This document shows positions 28,692 to 37,251 of a stretch of DNA of 64,000 bases, in pieces. The notes under the pieces are model-generated. The model was not told where the DNA came from, ran no database searches, and saw only the letters and a program-made list of their open reading frames with translations. Within the stretch, counting starts at the first letter, position 1, and the number at the start of each line of letters is the position of its first letter. The position numbers and the translations under genes were made by a program. The DNA is taken from positions 1,422,679 through 1,486,678 of the forward strand of contig NZ_CP041765.1 in NCBI RefSeq assembly GCF_007559025.1, written 5' to 3'. Source of the stretch: Tomitella fengzijianii. GTDB taxonomy: Bacteria > Actinomycetota > Actinomycetes > Mycobacteriales > Mycobacteriaceae.

Positions 28692-29369
28692 ATGGACGCT
28701 CTGACGCGAGTCCCCCTGTCGCAGCAGGCGGCCGACGCGTTGCTCGACGCAATTGGCAAGGGCCGTTGGGAGGTCGGAGAGCAGTTGCCGGGCGAGGTCG
28801 CGCTCGCGGGTGAGCTCGCGGTGAGTCGCTCGACGATCCGCGAGGCCATCCGCCAGCTCGCAGCACGTGGGGTGTTGACCAGTCGGCAGGGGATCGGTGT
28901 GTTCGTCACGTCGGCCACGCCCACGGACGGGTGGGACCGTCTCGCCCGGCTCGGCGCGATCGCGGAGGTGGTGCAGGTGCGGATCGCCATCGAGTCGCGT
29001 GCAGCCGCGCTGGCCGCGGCGGAGCACGACGGATCCGACGCGGAGACGATCCGGCGTGCCCTCGCCGAACGCAACACGATGGCCGACCAGGGCGACCCCG
29101 CGGAGCTCGCGCGGGCGGACATCGCCTTCCACCGCGCAGTGGTCGCCGCGGCACGCAACGAACTGCTGCTGGCCTTGTTCGACAGTCTCCGGCCGCGGCT
29201 GGAGGCGTCGATGGGGGACATGCTGGAGATCATGGACGTCACCGAGAACGATGCGCACGAGCACACCGCGATAGTCGAGGCGATCCTCGCGCGCCGTGCC
29301 GATCGCGCGGAGGCGCTGACCCGCGGGCAACTGCTGGGACTGGCCGACGCACTGCGGAGGCGGTCGTGA
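28692..29369 (+). CDS. GntR-family transcriptional regulator, FCD subfamily
   Basis: 225 residues. The N-terminal winged helix (about 5-75) has GRWEVGEQLPGEVALAGELA, SRSTIREAIRQLAARG and RQGIGVFV. The C-terminal FCD ligand domain has RIAIESRAAALAA, the metal-site Asp/His in ADIAFHRAVVAAARNELL and the His of ENDAHEHTAIVEAI. It probably represses itself and the divergent cyclase gene in response to a small carboxylate. Start ATG 28692 has AGGA 8 nt upstream. Its stop overlaps the following ORF as GTGA. Confidence 0.9.
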   Translation: MDALTRVPLSQQAADALLDAIGKGRWEVGEQLPGEVALAGELAVSRSTIREAIRQLAARGVLTSRQGIGVFVTSATPTDGWDRLARLGAIAEVVQVRIAIESRAAALAAAEHDGSDAETIRRALAERNTMADQGDPAELARADIAFHRAVVAAARNELLLALFDSLRPRLEASMGDMLEIMDVTENDAHEHTAIVEAILARRADRAEALTRGQLLGLADALRRRS

Positions 29370-29998
29370 GCGCTGCGGCGGCGGTCGTGAGCGCCGCGCA
29401 TGGCGGTGCCGTGCTGTGCGTGGACGGCGTGGCGGTGGTGCGCCAGGGGAGGGCGCTGGTCGATGCGGTCTCCGTCGAGGTGCATGCCGGCGAGCGATGG
29501 GCGCCGACCGCAGCGGACACGGCGCTGGCCGAGGAGCTGACGGCAACTCTCGGGCTCACCGCACGCACGGGAACGCGCTGGTCGGTGCTCTCACAGGGGG
29601 AACGGGGCCGTGTGCTCATCGCCCGCGCGCTGATGACGCGGCCGCGGTTGCTTCTGCTCGACGAGCCGACGACGGGCCTGGATCTCGCCGCGCGCGAGAT
29701 CCTCCTCGATGTGCTCTCCGGGCTCCGCCAGGCGCATCCACTGCTGTCGTCGCTTCTCGTCACGCACCATCTGGAGGAGCTTCCGCCGTCCACGACGCAC
29801 GCGCTGGTCCTCGCCGGGGGCAAAGTGCTCGCGTCCGGCCTGGCTGAGGAGGTGCTGACCTCGGCGACGATCACGGGGGCCTTCGGCTATCCCATCGCCG
29901 TCGAGCGGCGCGCCGGCAGGTGGACCGCGTCGAGTGCGGCCGCGGGGCGGCGAGAGGTCTTCGCCGGAGACGAGGCCGGGATCGTGCAGATGCCGTGA
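29366..29998 (+). pseudogene. Degenerate ABC transporter ATPase lacking Walker A
   Basis: An open frame of 210 codons resembles the C-terminal two-thirds of a ModF-like single NBD. The signature VLSQGERGRVLIARALM, Walker B LLLLDEPTTGLDLAA and the switch His in LLVTHHLEELP are intact. Upstream, VEVHAGERW, which should lead into a GPNGxGKS/T loop, runs straight into PTAADTALAEELTATLGL. Walker A and the Q-loop region, roughly 60-75 residues, are therefore missing by an in-frame deletion around 29505. Such a domain should not bind ATP normally. It starts at GTG 29366, coupled to the GntR gene. It is either a pseudogene in the making or a non-catalytic remnant. Confidence 0.75.
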
Positions 29999-30008
29999 TC
30001 GTGCGGGC

Positions 30009-30749
30009 CTACCCCGTCTGCAGACGGCGCGCCTTCTCCAGGGCGGCGAGGGTGTGCAGGACGGTGGTGCGCTGGCGCTCGAGGTCCTTGATACGGGCGC
30101 GGGCGGCGAGGCCTCCCGAAGAGGACTTCTCGGTGATCTGCGTGTCGATGGCGCTGAGCTTGTCCAGCAACGTGGTGACGCGTGATTCCAGCGTCTGCAG
30201 ATCGACGTCCGTGGCCGGTCCCGAGGCCGTGCGGGCGGACCGCGCGCGACCCGACCCCGTGGAGGCCTCGGTCTTACGCGGTGCCCGGGTGCGGCTCGGC
30301 CTGGACTTGCGCGCGGCCTGCGGCTGCGCGGCCGTGTCCGCGGAGTCCACGCTGATCGACTCGACGCGCTCGACGGCGCTGCTGCCCGTGCCCGTCATGG
30401 CCTTGCGGATCTGCTCGCGGCTGGGGGGCTCGGCCAGGCGGCTGGCGTTGAGCGCCGCTCGTGCGTCGCGCGCGGCGACCCGGTGCTCGCGCTCCTCCTC
30501 GTCCTCGGAATCGAGGGAGCCGCCCAGCGGGCGCAGGCCGTACATGCCCAGGAAATCACGGGCCTCCGCGACTATGGACTCGTGCTGACGGCAAGTGGCG
30601 CAACGGTGTTCGTTCTTGTAGACCTCGATGGAATCCTCGCCGCCGCACCACACGCACAGGCCGGGGGACCAGTGCCTCGCGGGGGTGGAAAGTGCTGAGG
30701 AGCCGGATGCGGTGGAACAGTGCGTGGGGAGATCCTGAGCGAGAGTCAC
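30009..30749 (-). CDS. Hypothetical protein with CxxC...CxxC zinc ribbon
   Basis: 246 residues, not recognised as a named family. The N-terminus carries LCVWCGGEDSIEVYKNEH followed by RCATCRQHE, a likely zinc ribbon (Cys pairs about 18 residues apart). Then come DFLGMYGLRPLGG, an acidic EDEEEREHR region, a basic Ser/Arg/Pro-rich linker and a C-terminal helix predicted as coiled coil (LESRVTTLLDKLSAIDTQIT, then RIKDLERQRTTVLHTLAAL). Start GTG 30749 follows a TAGTGT -10-like box by 8 nt, so it may be leaderless. A DNA- or RNA-binding role is possible from the ribbon and basic linker, but is inference. Confidence 0.65.
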   Translation of the reverse strand: MTLAQDLPTHCSTASGSSALSTPARHWSPGLCVWCGGEDSIEVYKNEHRCATCRQHESIVAEARDFLGMYGLRPLGGSLDSEDEEEREHRVAARDARAALNASRLAEPPSREQIRKAMTGTGSSAVERVESISVDSADTAAQPQAARKSRPSRTRAPRKTEASTGSGRARSARTASGPATDVDLQTLESRVTTLLDKLSAIDTQITEKSSSGGLAARARIKDLERQRTTVLHTLAALEKARRLQTG

Positions 30750-30757
30750 GAGCGGCA

Positions 30758-30763
30758 ACACTA
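30758..30763 (-). promoter_or_regulatory. -10-like TAGTGT before the zinc-ribbon gene
   Basis: On the minus strand TAGTGT ends 8 nt before GTG 30749, and no Shine-Dalgarno separates them. Confidence 0.4.
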
Positions 30764-30867
30764 GGTGACTCCGCGATCGCTGTCGACACCGGGACCACCC
30801 GTGCGTTGCCGAAGTCACACGGGCTTCGGACGTTGCAAAGAGTCGTACGTCCGTCCTGCTTTGCGGG

Positions 30868-31545
30868 TCAGCCCACCACCTGCGTCAGCCACTCGACCAG
30901 CGGGGTGACGGCGCGCCAGGATTCGCGGACGCGGTCGAGCGCGGCGGGGGTCTGCACCCACTCGGGACAGCCGTGTTCGAGCCGTGCGGTGAGGGAACGG
31001 TGGCGTAGTAATCCGATGCGCGGATGGTCGGCGGGGTAGCCGCGCGGGTGCGTCTTGAGCCGGTCGCCGCCGATGGTGAAACCCGCGCCGGCGAGGCGCG
31101 CGACGATGTTCTCCAGCTCGACGCCGCGCACGTCGTCGTCGATGGCGGAGCGAAGCCTGGCCAGCTGGTCGGAGGTCAGCGAATAGCAGCCCCCGGCGGT
31201 GGACAGTCCCGCCGCGTCGATCGCCACGTAGTAGCCGGTGCCCGGGGCGGTGGCGGTGAACACGCCCTGGTGGGTCTTGTAGGGCGTCTTGTCCTTGCTG
31301 AACCGCACGTCCCGGTACGGGCGGAAGACCTTGGCGACGCCGAACTCGTCCTCGAGAGCGGCGGCGAGCGCGGTCATGGGTGCGCGCACGGTGTCGCGGT
31401 AGATGTCCTTGCGCGGCTGCCACCAGGCACGGGAGTTGTCGGCCTCGAGGTCCTCGTAGAAGTCCAGCGCGGCGAACGGGATGCCGGTGAAGCCCCCGCC
31501 CTCGCCGTCATCGTCGGCGGGGGCGGGCGTGCCGTCCGGTGGCAT
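30868..31545 (-). CDS. DUF2461 (TIGR02453) family protein
   Basis: 225 residues. Family blocks: FYEDLEADNSRAWWQPRKDI, PYRDVRFSKDKTPYKTHQG, GTGYYVAIDAAGLSTAGG and a C-terminal HPRIGLLRHRSLTA. DUF2461 proteins are widespread in bacteria and fungi with no settled function; there are no membrane or secretion signals. It sits 29 bp downstream of prs and may be the last gene of the glmU-prs transcript. The first 18 residues are a low-complexity Asp/Gly/Pro extension. Confidence 0.85.
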   Translation of the reverse strand: MPPDGTPAPADDDGEGGGFTGIPFAALDFYEDLEADNSRAWWQPRKDIYRDTVRAPMTALAAALEDEFGVAKVFRPYRDVRFSKDKTPYKTHQGVFTATAPGTGYYVAIDAAGLSTAGGCYSLTSDQLARLRSAIDDDVRGVELENIVARLAGAGFTIGGDRLKTHPRGYPADHPRIGLLRHRSLTARLEHGCPEWVQTPAALDRVRESWRAVTPLVEWLTQVVG

Positions 31546-31574
31546 GCGTGCGGCTTCCCGGTTTCGGCGCGGGC

Positions 31575-32555
31575 TCAGGCGATGCCGTTGAACAGCGAGG
31601 TCACCGAGCCGTTGTCGAAGACCTCACGGATGGTGCGGGCCAGCAGCGGCGCGATCGACAGCACCGTGAGGTTGTCGAACTGCTTGTCCCCGTTGATCGG
31701 CAGCGTGTCGGTGACGATGACCTCGCGCGCGCCGCAGTTTGCCAGGCGCTCTGCGGCCGGGTCGGACAGCACACCGTGGGTGGCGGCGATGATCACGTCG
31801 CCCGCGCCGGCCTCCTTGAGCACGCGGACCGCTCCGGCGATGGTCCCGCCGGTGTCGATCATGTCGTCGATGAGCACGCAGGTGCGGCCCTCGACGTCAC
31901 CGACGACCCTGTTGGACTTGACCTGGTTGGGCACCAGCGGGTCACGGGTCTTGTGGATGAACGCGAGCGGCGCGCCGTCGAACGAGTCCGCCCACTTCTC
32001 CGCAACCCGGACGCGGCCGGAATCGGGCGAGACCACGGTCATGTTGTCGGTGCCGTAGTGCTCGCGGACGTAGTCGGCCAACTGGCCCTGCGCGTGCATG
32101 TGGTCGACCGGGCCGTCGAAGAAGCCCTGGATCTGATCGGTGTGCAGGTCGACGGTGATGATGCGGTCGGCGCCCGCGGTCTTGAGCAGGTCGGCGATCA
32201 GCCGGGCGGAGATCGGCTCGCGACCGCGGTGCTTCTTGTCCTGGCGGGCGTACGGGTAGAACGGCAGGATCGCGGTGATCCGCTTGGCCGAGCCGCGCTT
32301 GAGCGCGTCGATCATGATGAGCTGTTCCATGACCCACTGGTTCAGCGGGAACGGGTGACTCTGCAGAACGAAGGCGTCGCTGCCGCGTACCGACTCCTCG
32401 AAGCGGACGAAGATCTCGCCGTTCGCGAACTCGCGGGCCGTCTGCGGGGTGAGTTCCACCCCCAGTTCCTTGGCCACCCGCTCCGCCAGCTCCGGGTGGG
32501 CGCGGCCACCGAAGAGCATCAGGTTCTTGTGGTTGTCCGCCGAAAGTGCGCTCAC
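31575..32555 (-). CDS. prs: Ribose-phosphate pyrophosphokinase
   Basis: A 326-residue PRPP synthetase: ribose 5-phosphate plus ATP gives PRPP for nucleotide, His, Trp and decaprenylphosphoryl-arabinose synthesis. Seen: [20 protein letters not shown] (catalytic flexible loop), [19 protein letters not shown], the PRPP loop [16 protein letters not shown] and [20 protein letters not shown]. Start GTG 32555 overlaps the glmU stop as GTGA, giving the glmU-prs operon known from mycobacteria. Confidence 0.96.
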   Translation of the reverse strand: MSALSADNHKNLMLFGGRAHPELAERVAKELGVELTPQTAREFANGEIFVRFEESVRGSDAFVLQSHPFPLNQWVMEQLIMIDALKRGSAKRITAILPFYPYARQDKKHRGREPISARLIADLLKTAGADRIITVDLHTDQIQGFFDGPVDHMHAQGQLADYVREHYGTDNMTVVSPDSGRVRVAEKWADSFDGAPLAFIHKTRDPLVPNQVKSNRVVGDVEGRTCVLIDDMIDTGGTIAGAVRVLKEAGAGDVIIAATHGVLSDPAAERLANCGAREVIVTDTLPINGDKQFDNLTVLSIAPLLARTIREVFDNGSVTSLFNGIA

Positions 32556-34039
32556 TGGTCTTCGCCGTCCTCGTGATCGTCCTGTTGTTTCTGCGCAAGT
32601 CGTGCGGCGTCGGCCGATGCCGTCTGCGGCCACCTCCGCTCGACCCACCCCTCGAGGTTGCGCTGCGCCCCGACCGTCATGGCCAGGGCCCCCGGGGGGA
32701 CGTTCTTGCGTACGACCGTGCCGGCGGCCGTGTACGCGCCGTCGCCGATGGTCAGGGGGGCGACGAACATCGTGTCCGACCCGGCGCGCACGTGCGAGCC
32801 GACCGTCGTGTGGTGCTTCTCGAGGCCGTCGTAGTTCACGAACACGCAGGACGCGCCGATGTTGGTGTGCTCGCCGATGGTCGCGTCGCCCACGTAGGTC
32901 AGGTGCGGCACCTTGGAGGACTCGCCGATGTCGGCGTTCTTGGTCTCGCAGAATGCGCCGATCTTGCCGCCCGCGCCGAGGACTGTGCCGGGGCGCAGGT
33001 AGGCGAACGGCCCGACGGAAGCGCTCGGGGCGATCCGCGCGCCGGTGCCGTGCGTGCGGATCACCGTCGCGGCCGCGCCCACCTCGACGTCGGTCAAGGT
33101 GGTGTCGGGCCCGACGGCGGCGCCTTCGGCGATGACGGTGGTGCCGTGCAACTGCACGCCCGGGTGCACCGTCACATCCGGTGCCAGCCGCACTCCGACG
33201 TCGATGCGGGTGGTGGCGGGGTCCACCACCGTGACCCCGGCGCGCATCCAGTCCTCCACGATGCGCCGGTTGAGTTCGGCGCTCAGCGAGGCGAGCTGGA
33301 CGCGATCGTTGACGCCGGCCACGAGGTGGGAGTCGTCGACGTGGGTGGCGCCCACGCCCGATCCCGCGGCGTGGGCGGCAGCCACGGTGTCGGTCAGGTA
33401 GATCTCGCCCTGCGCGTTGTCGGAATCGAGCCGGCCGAGTGCGCTGCGCAGGAACGGCGCGTCGAACGCGTACACGCCGGAGTTGATCTCGCGGATCGCG
33501 CGCTGTCCCTCGTCGGCGTCGGGCTGCTCGACGATGCCGACCACCGCGCCGTCGGCGTCGCGGATGATGCGGCCGTAGCCGGTGGGGTCGGGAAGCGTCG
33601 TGGTGAGCAACGACACCGCGGCGCCGGTGCTGCGGTGTTCGGTGATGAGCGAGCGGATGGTCGCCGAGTCGAGCATCGGCACGTCGCCCGCAGTGACGAT
33701 GACCGTGCCGGTGAAGTCGGCGGGGAGCCCCTCGAGCCCGTGCGCCACGGCATGGCCGGTGCCGTCCTGGCTGGGCTGGACGACGCCCGTCACCGTGATG
33801 TCGAGCCGCGCCGCCACCCGCTGCGCCTCGGCGGAGACGGCCTCGGCCTGGTGGCCGAGCACGGTGACCAGGTGCGCGGGCGAGGCCCCGGCGGCGGCGT
33901 GCAGCGCGTGCGCGAGCATGGAACGTCCGGCGAGCGGGTGCAGGACCTTCGGGACGGCCGAACGCATGCGGGTGCCGGCTCCGGCGGCGAGGACGATCAC
34001 GGCGAGCGCGCCATCAGGTGATGATGCCTGCTCAGGCAT
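32552..34039 (-). CDS. glmU: Bifunctional GlcNAc-1-phosphate uridyltransferase/GlcN-1-phosphate acetyltransferase
   Basis: 495 residues. The N-terminal nucleotidyltransferase has [31 protein letters not shown] and [12 protein letters not shown]. The C-terminal left-handed beta-helix acetyltransferase (about 250-460) has [46 protein letters not shown] and [17 protein letters not shown]. It makes UDP-GlcNAc for peptidoglycan and the cell-wall linker. Start ATG 34039 has a strong AGGGAG 4-5 nt upstream. A basic/acidic 30-residue tail follows the helix, as in actinobacterial GlmU. Confidence 0.97.
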   Translation of the reverse strand: MPEQASSPDGALAVIVLAAGAGTRMRSAVPKVLHPLAGRSMLAHALHAAAGASPAHLVTVLGHQAEAVSAEAQRVAARLDITVTGVVQPSQDGTGHAVAHGLEGLPADFTGTVIVTAGDVPMLDSATIRSLITEHRSTGAAVSLLTTTLPDPTGYGRIIRDADGAVVGIVEQPDADEGQRAIREINSGVYAFDAPFLRSALGRLDSDNAQGEIYLTDTVAAAHAAGSGVGATHVDDSHLVAGVNDRVQLASLSAELNRRIVEDWMRAGVTVVDPATTRIDVGVRLAPDVTVHPGVQLHGTTVIAEGAAVGPDTTLTDVEVGAAATVIRTHGTGARIAPSASVGPFAYLRPGTVLGAGGKIGAFCETKNADIGESSKVPHLTYVGDATIGEHTNIGASCVFVNYDGLEKHHTTVGSHVRAGSDTMFVAPLTIGDGAYTAAGTVVRKNVPPGALAMTVGAQRNLEGWVERRWPQTASADAARLAQKQQDDHEDGEDQ

Positions 34040-34096
34040 GAAGCTCCCTTGCGGATAGCGGGCTGATGCGGCGGCGGGCGCACCGAGACAGCGACG

Positions 34097-34102
34097 ATCT
34101 TA
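34097..34102 (-). promoter_or_regulatory. -10-like TAAGAT for glmU-prs
   Basis: TAAGAT on the minus strand lies 57 bp before the glmU ATG, leaving a leader of about 50 nt that carries the AGGGAG ribosome binding site. Confidence 0.45.
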
Positions 34103-34185
34103 CGGAACCCGGAGAAGATCGCAGGCCCGGGGTCGTCGCGCAACCCGCTGAGTAAAAGCGGAGGTCGGCGCGCGGACGGCAAAGC

Positions 34186-34500
34186 TCAGGCGATCAGCTT
34201 GAGGCCGATCACGCAGCCGATGATACCCGCCAGTAACAGGATCTTGACCAGCGACGCGGCCTCGTCGCCGGTGGCCATGGCGTAGACGATCGTGGCGCAC
34301 GCGCCGATGGCCACCCAGACCGCGTAGGACGTGCCGGTGGGCAGTTCCTTCATCGCGTAGGCCAGGCCGCCCATGCTCACCGCGGCGGCCGCCACGAAGA
34401 TCAGCGACGGCCAGAGACGGGTGAACCCCTCGGATTTCCCCAACGCGGTCGCCCAGACGGCCTCGAAAAGTCCGGAGACGACAAGTACGAGCCAGTGCAT
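34186..34500 (-). CDS. Small multidrug resistance family exporter (SugE/Gdx-like)
   Basis: 104 residues with four hydrophobic helices. The catalytic Glu lies in SGLFEAVWATALGKSEGF, followed by GFTRLWPSL and LPTGTSYAVWVAIGA. The GFTRL and LPTGTSYAVW motifs are closer to the SugE/Gdx subgroup (guanidinium or quaternary-ammonium exporters) than to EmrE. It works as an antiparallel dimer in the membrane. Start ATG 34500 has GGAGCG 4 nt upstream. Only one SMR gene is seen, which fits the homodimeric type. Two GC-rich hairpins lie upstream, but I could not fit them to a guanidine riboswitch. Confidence 0.88.
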   Translation of the reverse strand: MHWLVLVVSGLFEAVWATALGKSEGFTRLWPSLIFVAAAAVSMGGLAYAMKELPTGTSYAVWVAIGACATIVYAMATGDEAASLVKILLLAGIIGCVIGLKLIA

Positions 34501-34674
34501 CGTTCGCTCCTGTGAGGCCGTCTTGTCGCGCACCGGGTACGGCCCCGCTCGTCCGGGAGCCCGGACGGGCCCTGCCGGAGATCGTCGCACACGCCGTCCC
34601 CCGGACGGTCGTGGGATGCGCCGTCGCGGCGCGACGAGGCGGCTTCACTTCGGTGGCCGCGGCATGACACCATC

Positions 34675-34680
34675 TAGGCT
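34675..34680 (+). promoter_or_regulatory. -10-like TAGGCT before tRNA-Gln
   Basis: TAGGCT 55 bp upstream of the mature tRNA 5' end is the only -10-like box in the spacer. It implies a 5' trailer of about 45-50 nt removed by RNase P. Confidence 0.4.
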
Positions 34681-34734
34681 GTGAGCCGCGCGCGGCGCAG
34701 CGTGGGAGGGATTCCGCTCCGCGCCGCGGCGCAT

Positions 34735-34805
34735 TCCGCCGTGGTGTAATGGCAGCACCTCTGATTTTGGTTCAGATAGTTCAGGTTCGAGTCCTGGCGG
34801 CGGAG
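34735..34805 (+). tRNA. tRNA-Gln (UUG)
   Basis: The cloverleaf can be folded by eye. The acceptor stem TCCGCCG (34735-34741) pairs with CGGCGGA (34798-34804). The anticodon stem TCTGA/TCAGA encloses loop TTTTGGT, with anticodon TTG at 34767-34769. The T arm is TCAGG-TTCGAGT-CCTGG, and the discriminator base is G (34805). CCA is not encoded. A tRNA-Gln next to glmU is also found in mycobacteria. The accessory sulfatase block begins immediately downstream. Confidence 0.95.
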
Positions 34806-34917
34806 CAGTGCGGCGAATGGCGTCGCGGCCCTGTGGTCCGCGGCGCGCGGAGGGGCGGGACTTTGCGGGGAAGCGACCTCGCTCGCCGTCAACGGCCCGT
34901 GACTGGACGTCGTCAAG

Positions 34918-35451
34918 CTATTCGTCCGGAAGCGCACCCGGCAGGTTACGGAACAGCTCCCGCTCGGCCGGCCGCATCGGGGGACCCTCCGTGGTCCACG
35001 ACGCGGTGACCGCACCGTTGCCGGGGTGCAGCCGCGCGTGCAGATCGTCGCCCCCGATCTCCGCCGCCAACCGGGCGTTCTCGCGGAAGTTGCCGTCGAA
35101 GAAGTACGAGCGGTGACGGTCGGCGAAGCTCGACACCGCCGCGGTGTGGAAGCCGTGCAGGCCCAGCCACCGGCCCAGCAGCGGACGGTCGAACTGGGGA
35201 GCATGGCCGGCGTCCATCCGGTATTGCGCGGCCGGGCGGCCGTGGCCGACGATGCCGTTGGTGATCCCGAACCGGCTGCTCATCAGGGCCGTCCGCGACG
35301 GCATGCACGGCGAGTCCGAGCAGAAGTAGTGGTCGAAGCGCACCGACTCGGATGCCATCTCATCGAGATGGGGCGTGATGTCGCGCGCGTACCCGTAGGG
35401 CCCGATGTGATCGGGGCGGAGTGTGTCGACGTCGACGTAGATGACCTTCAT
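34918..35451 (-). pseudogene. Truncated sulfatase (N-terminal part only)
   Basis: 177 codons covering only the start of an arylsulfatase-type protein: MKVIYVDVDTLRPDHIGPYG (metal-binding Asp pair), then the sulfatase signature SPCMPSRTALMSSR with the modifiable Cys. Full-length family members are 450-600 residues; here the frame stops after GALPDE. The missing C-terminal two-thirds are not found in the 110 bp up to tRNA-Gln. It looks like a deletion remnant at the island edge. Start ATG 35451 has GAGG 5 nt upstream. It is divergent from the transporter operon. Confidence 0.75.
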
Positions 35452-35595
35452 GGTCCTCATTCCCGCGGTCGATGACCTGACTCATGCCGGGGCGCACACG
35501 TTCGCTTCCGGTCGCCGAACAGTCGGCGAGGCGGTCCGTCCGTGCCCCTCCATGCAGCGTGTTCGTGCGTTTCCGAAATCCGCCCTTGCAGACTG

Positions 35596-35609
35596 ACCTA
35601 TCGATAGGT
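35596..35609. promoter_or_regulatory. Palindrome ACCTA-TCGA-TAGGT, candidate TetR operator
   Basis: A perfect 14-bp palindrome 86 bp before the binding-protein gene, overlapping the only plausible -10 sequences (TAGGTT/TAGCT nearby). A related palindrome (44434-44447) precedes the second sulfatase, and a TetR gene lies between them. Because it sits in the divergent spacer, it could also control the truncated sulfatase. Confidence 0.6.
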
Positions 35610-35694
35610 AGGTTAGCTCGAGATGTGGCGAAGAACACATACATGAGAGTCGACCGGCGCGGGCCGGCCGCCCGTTTGCAGAGGAGATCGCGAC

Positions 35695-37212
35695 GTGCGC
35701 AGGTGGAGCAGGATGATTACCGGACTGGCCGCGGTCGCCACCGCGGCAGGGCTCGTGAGTGGGTGCGGGACAGGGAGTGCGGCGACCGATGACGGCGTCT
35801 TGAGTCTGGCGGTCCAGGTGCCCTCGTCCACGTTCGACCCGGTGATGATGGATTGCGAGTCGGGACGGCTGTACTGCCAAGCCGCCTACGACACGCTGCT
35901 GCACAGAGACCCCCACGGCGATCCTGTGCCGGGGATGGCCTCCGACTTCGAGTACGACCCGTCGCACACGAGCCTGCACCTGGTGCTGCGCGACGGCATC
36001 GCGTTCTCGGACGGGGCGCCATTCGATGCGCAGGCGGCCAAGGCCAACCTCGACGGCTTCGCGTCGCGGCAGGGCCCTAACTCGAGCCAGGCGGCGCAGA
36101 TCGAGTCGGTGGAGGCCACCGCGCCGATGGAACTGGAGATCCGGCTGTCGGCCCCCGATCCCGCGCTGCTGTCCAACCTGGCCTCGAACCTCGGCATGAT
36201 GGCGTCGCCGGCCGCGCTGGGCACCGATGCCCTCGCGACGGCGCCCGTCGGATCCGGCCCCTATCTGCTTGACACGGCGGGCGCGCAGAACGGCGTCGAT
36301 CGCTTCGTGCGGAATCCGGACTACCGGGACCCGTCGGCGTATCCGTTCGACGAGGTCGAGGTCCATGAGATCAGCGATTCGAACACCGTCATCAACGGCC
36401 TCACAGTGGGACAGCTCGACGCCGGCGTGATCGTCTCGCCCGACATGGCGGACAGCGCCGGAATCTCCACGGTGCAGGTCGACACGGGTTGGGTCGGACT
36501 GATCCTGGCCGACCGCGACGGGCGGCTGCAGCCGGCGCTGGCCGACACACGGGTGCGGTAGGCGATCAACCTGGCGCTCGATCGCACCCTGTTCCACGAG
36601 ACCATCCTCCCGGGGCAGCCGGAGGTGACCGAGCAGATCTTCGCGCGCGGCAGCGGGGCCTACGTCGACAAGCTGGACTCGACCTATCCGCACGACGTCG
36701 CGCGGGCCGAGCAGCTGATGGCGCAGGCCGGGTATCCCGACGGCTTCGCGGTCACCATGCCCGACCTCAGCCGGTTCATTGGCAATCCGTCGCTCAATGT
36801 GGCGCTGGAACAGCAGCTGGGGGCGATCGGCATCGACATCCAGTGGGACAAGCTTCCTCCGCGCGACATGTTCCGCTCGATGCAGACCGGCAAGTACCCC
36901 ATGTTCTTCTTCCAGCTCGGATCGCGGACCCCATGGCAAGATCTGCAGGCCTCGGTGCTGCCCACTGCGGCGTTCAACCCGTTCCACACGGCCGATCCGG
37001 AGCTCGCGGCGCTGATCGACACGGCGCAGAACGCGGCGCCCGGAGAGGAGCAGGACACGGCCTTCCAGCAGGTCAGCGGCCGACTGGTGGACGACGCCTG
37101 GTTCGCCCCGATCGCCCAGCGGCCGCAGACGTGGGCGGTCACCGGCGGCATCCGGATCGACAAGCAGGATCAGCAGATCGACCTCGAGCGGTTCCGGCCG
37201 GAGAGCGACTGA
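35695..37212 (+). pseudogene. ABC transporter family 5 substrate-binding lipoprotein, interrupted by in-frame TAG
   Basis: A gene of 505 sense positions. The signal peptide ends in lipobox LVSGC (Cys24), followed by SBP_bac_5 sequence (STFDPVMMDCESGRLYCQAA, LVLRDGIAFSDGAPFDAQ, VGSGPYLLDT). At 36559-36561 a TAG follows LADTRVR. The same frame then continues at once with AINLALDRTLFHETILPGQ and on to 37212 without further defects. In this family the position is normally Gln (VRQAIN), so a single CAG-to-TAG change explains it. The C-terminal half (DKLPPRDMFRSMQTGKYPMF, PWQDLQASVLP) is intact. Start GTG 35695 has AGAGGAG 8 nt upstream. A recent nonsense mutation, or a base-call error, is likelier than two genes. 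Confidence 0.88.
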
Positions 37213-37251
37213 CATGCGCGTGCGGACGATCGGTCACCGGAGGGCTGCACC

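Noticed and set aside
34501-34680. Guanidine riboswitch before the SugE-like gene
   Set aside because: Two hairpins exist, but the ACG triplets lie in the stems, not in ACGR loops, and the class I consensus is absent.
36559-36561. Programmed readthrough or recoding of the TAG
   Set aside because: No recoding signal or pyrrolysine/suppressor machinery is visible, and TAG is used as an ordinary stop by several neighbours. A point mutation is simpler.
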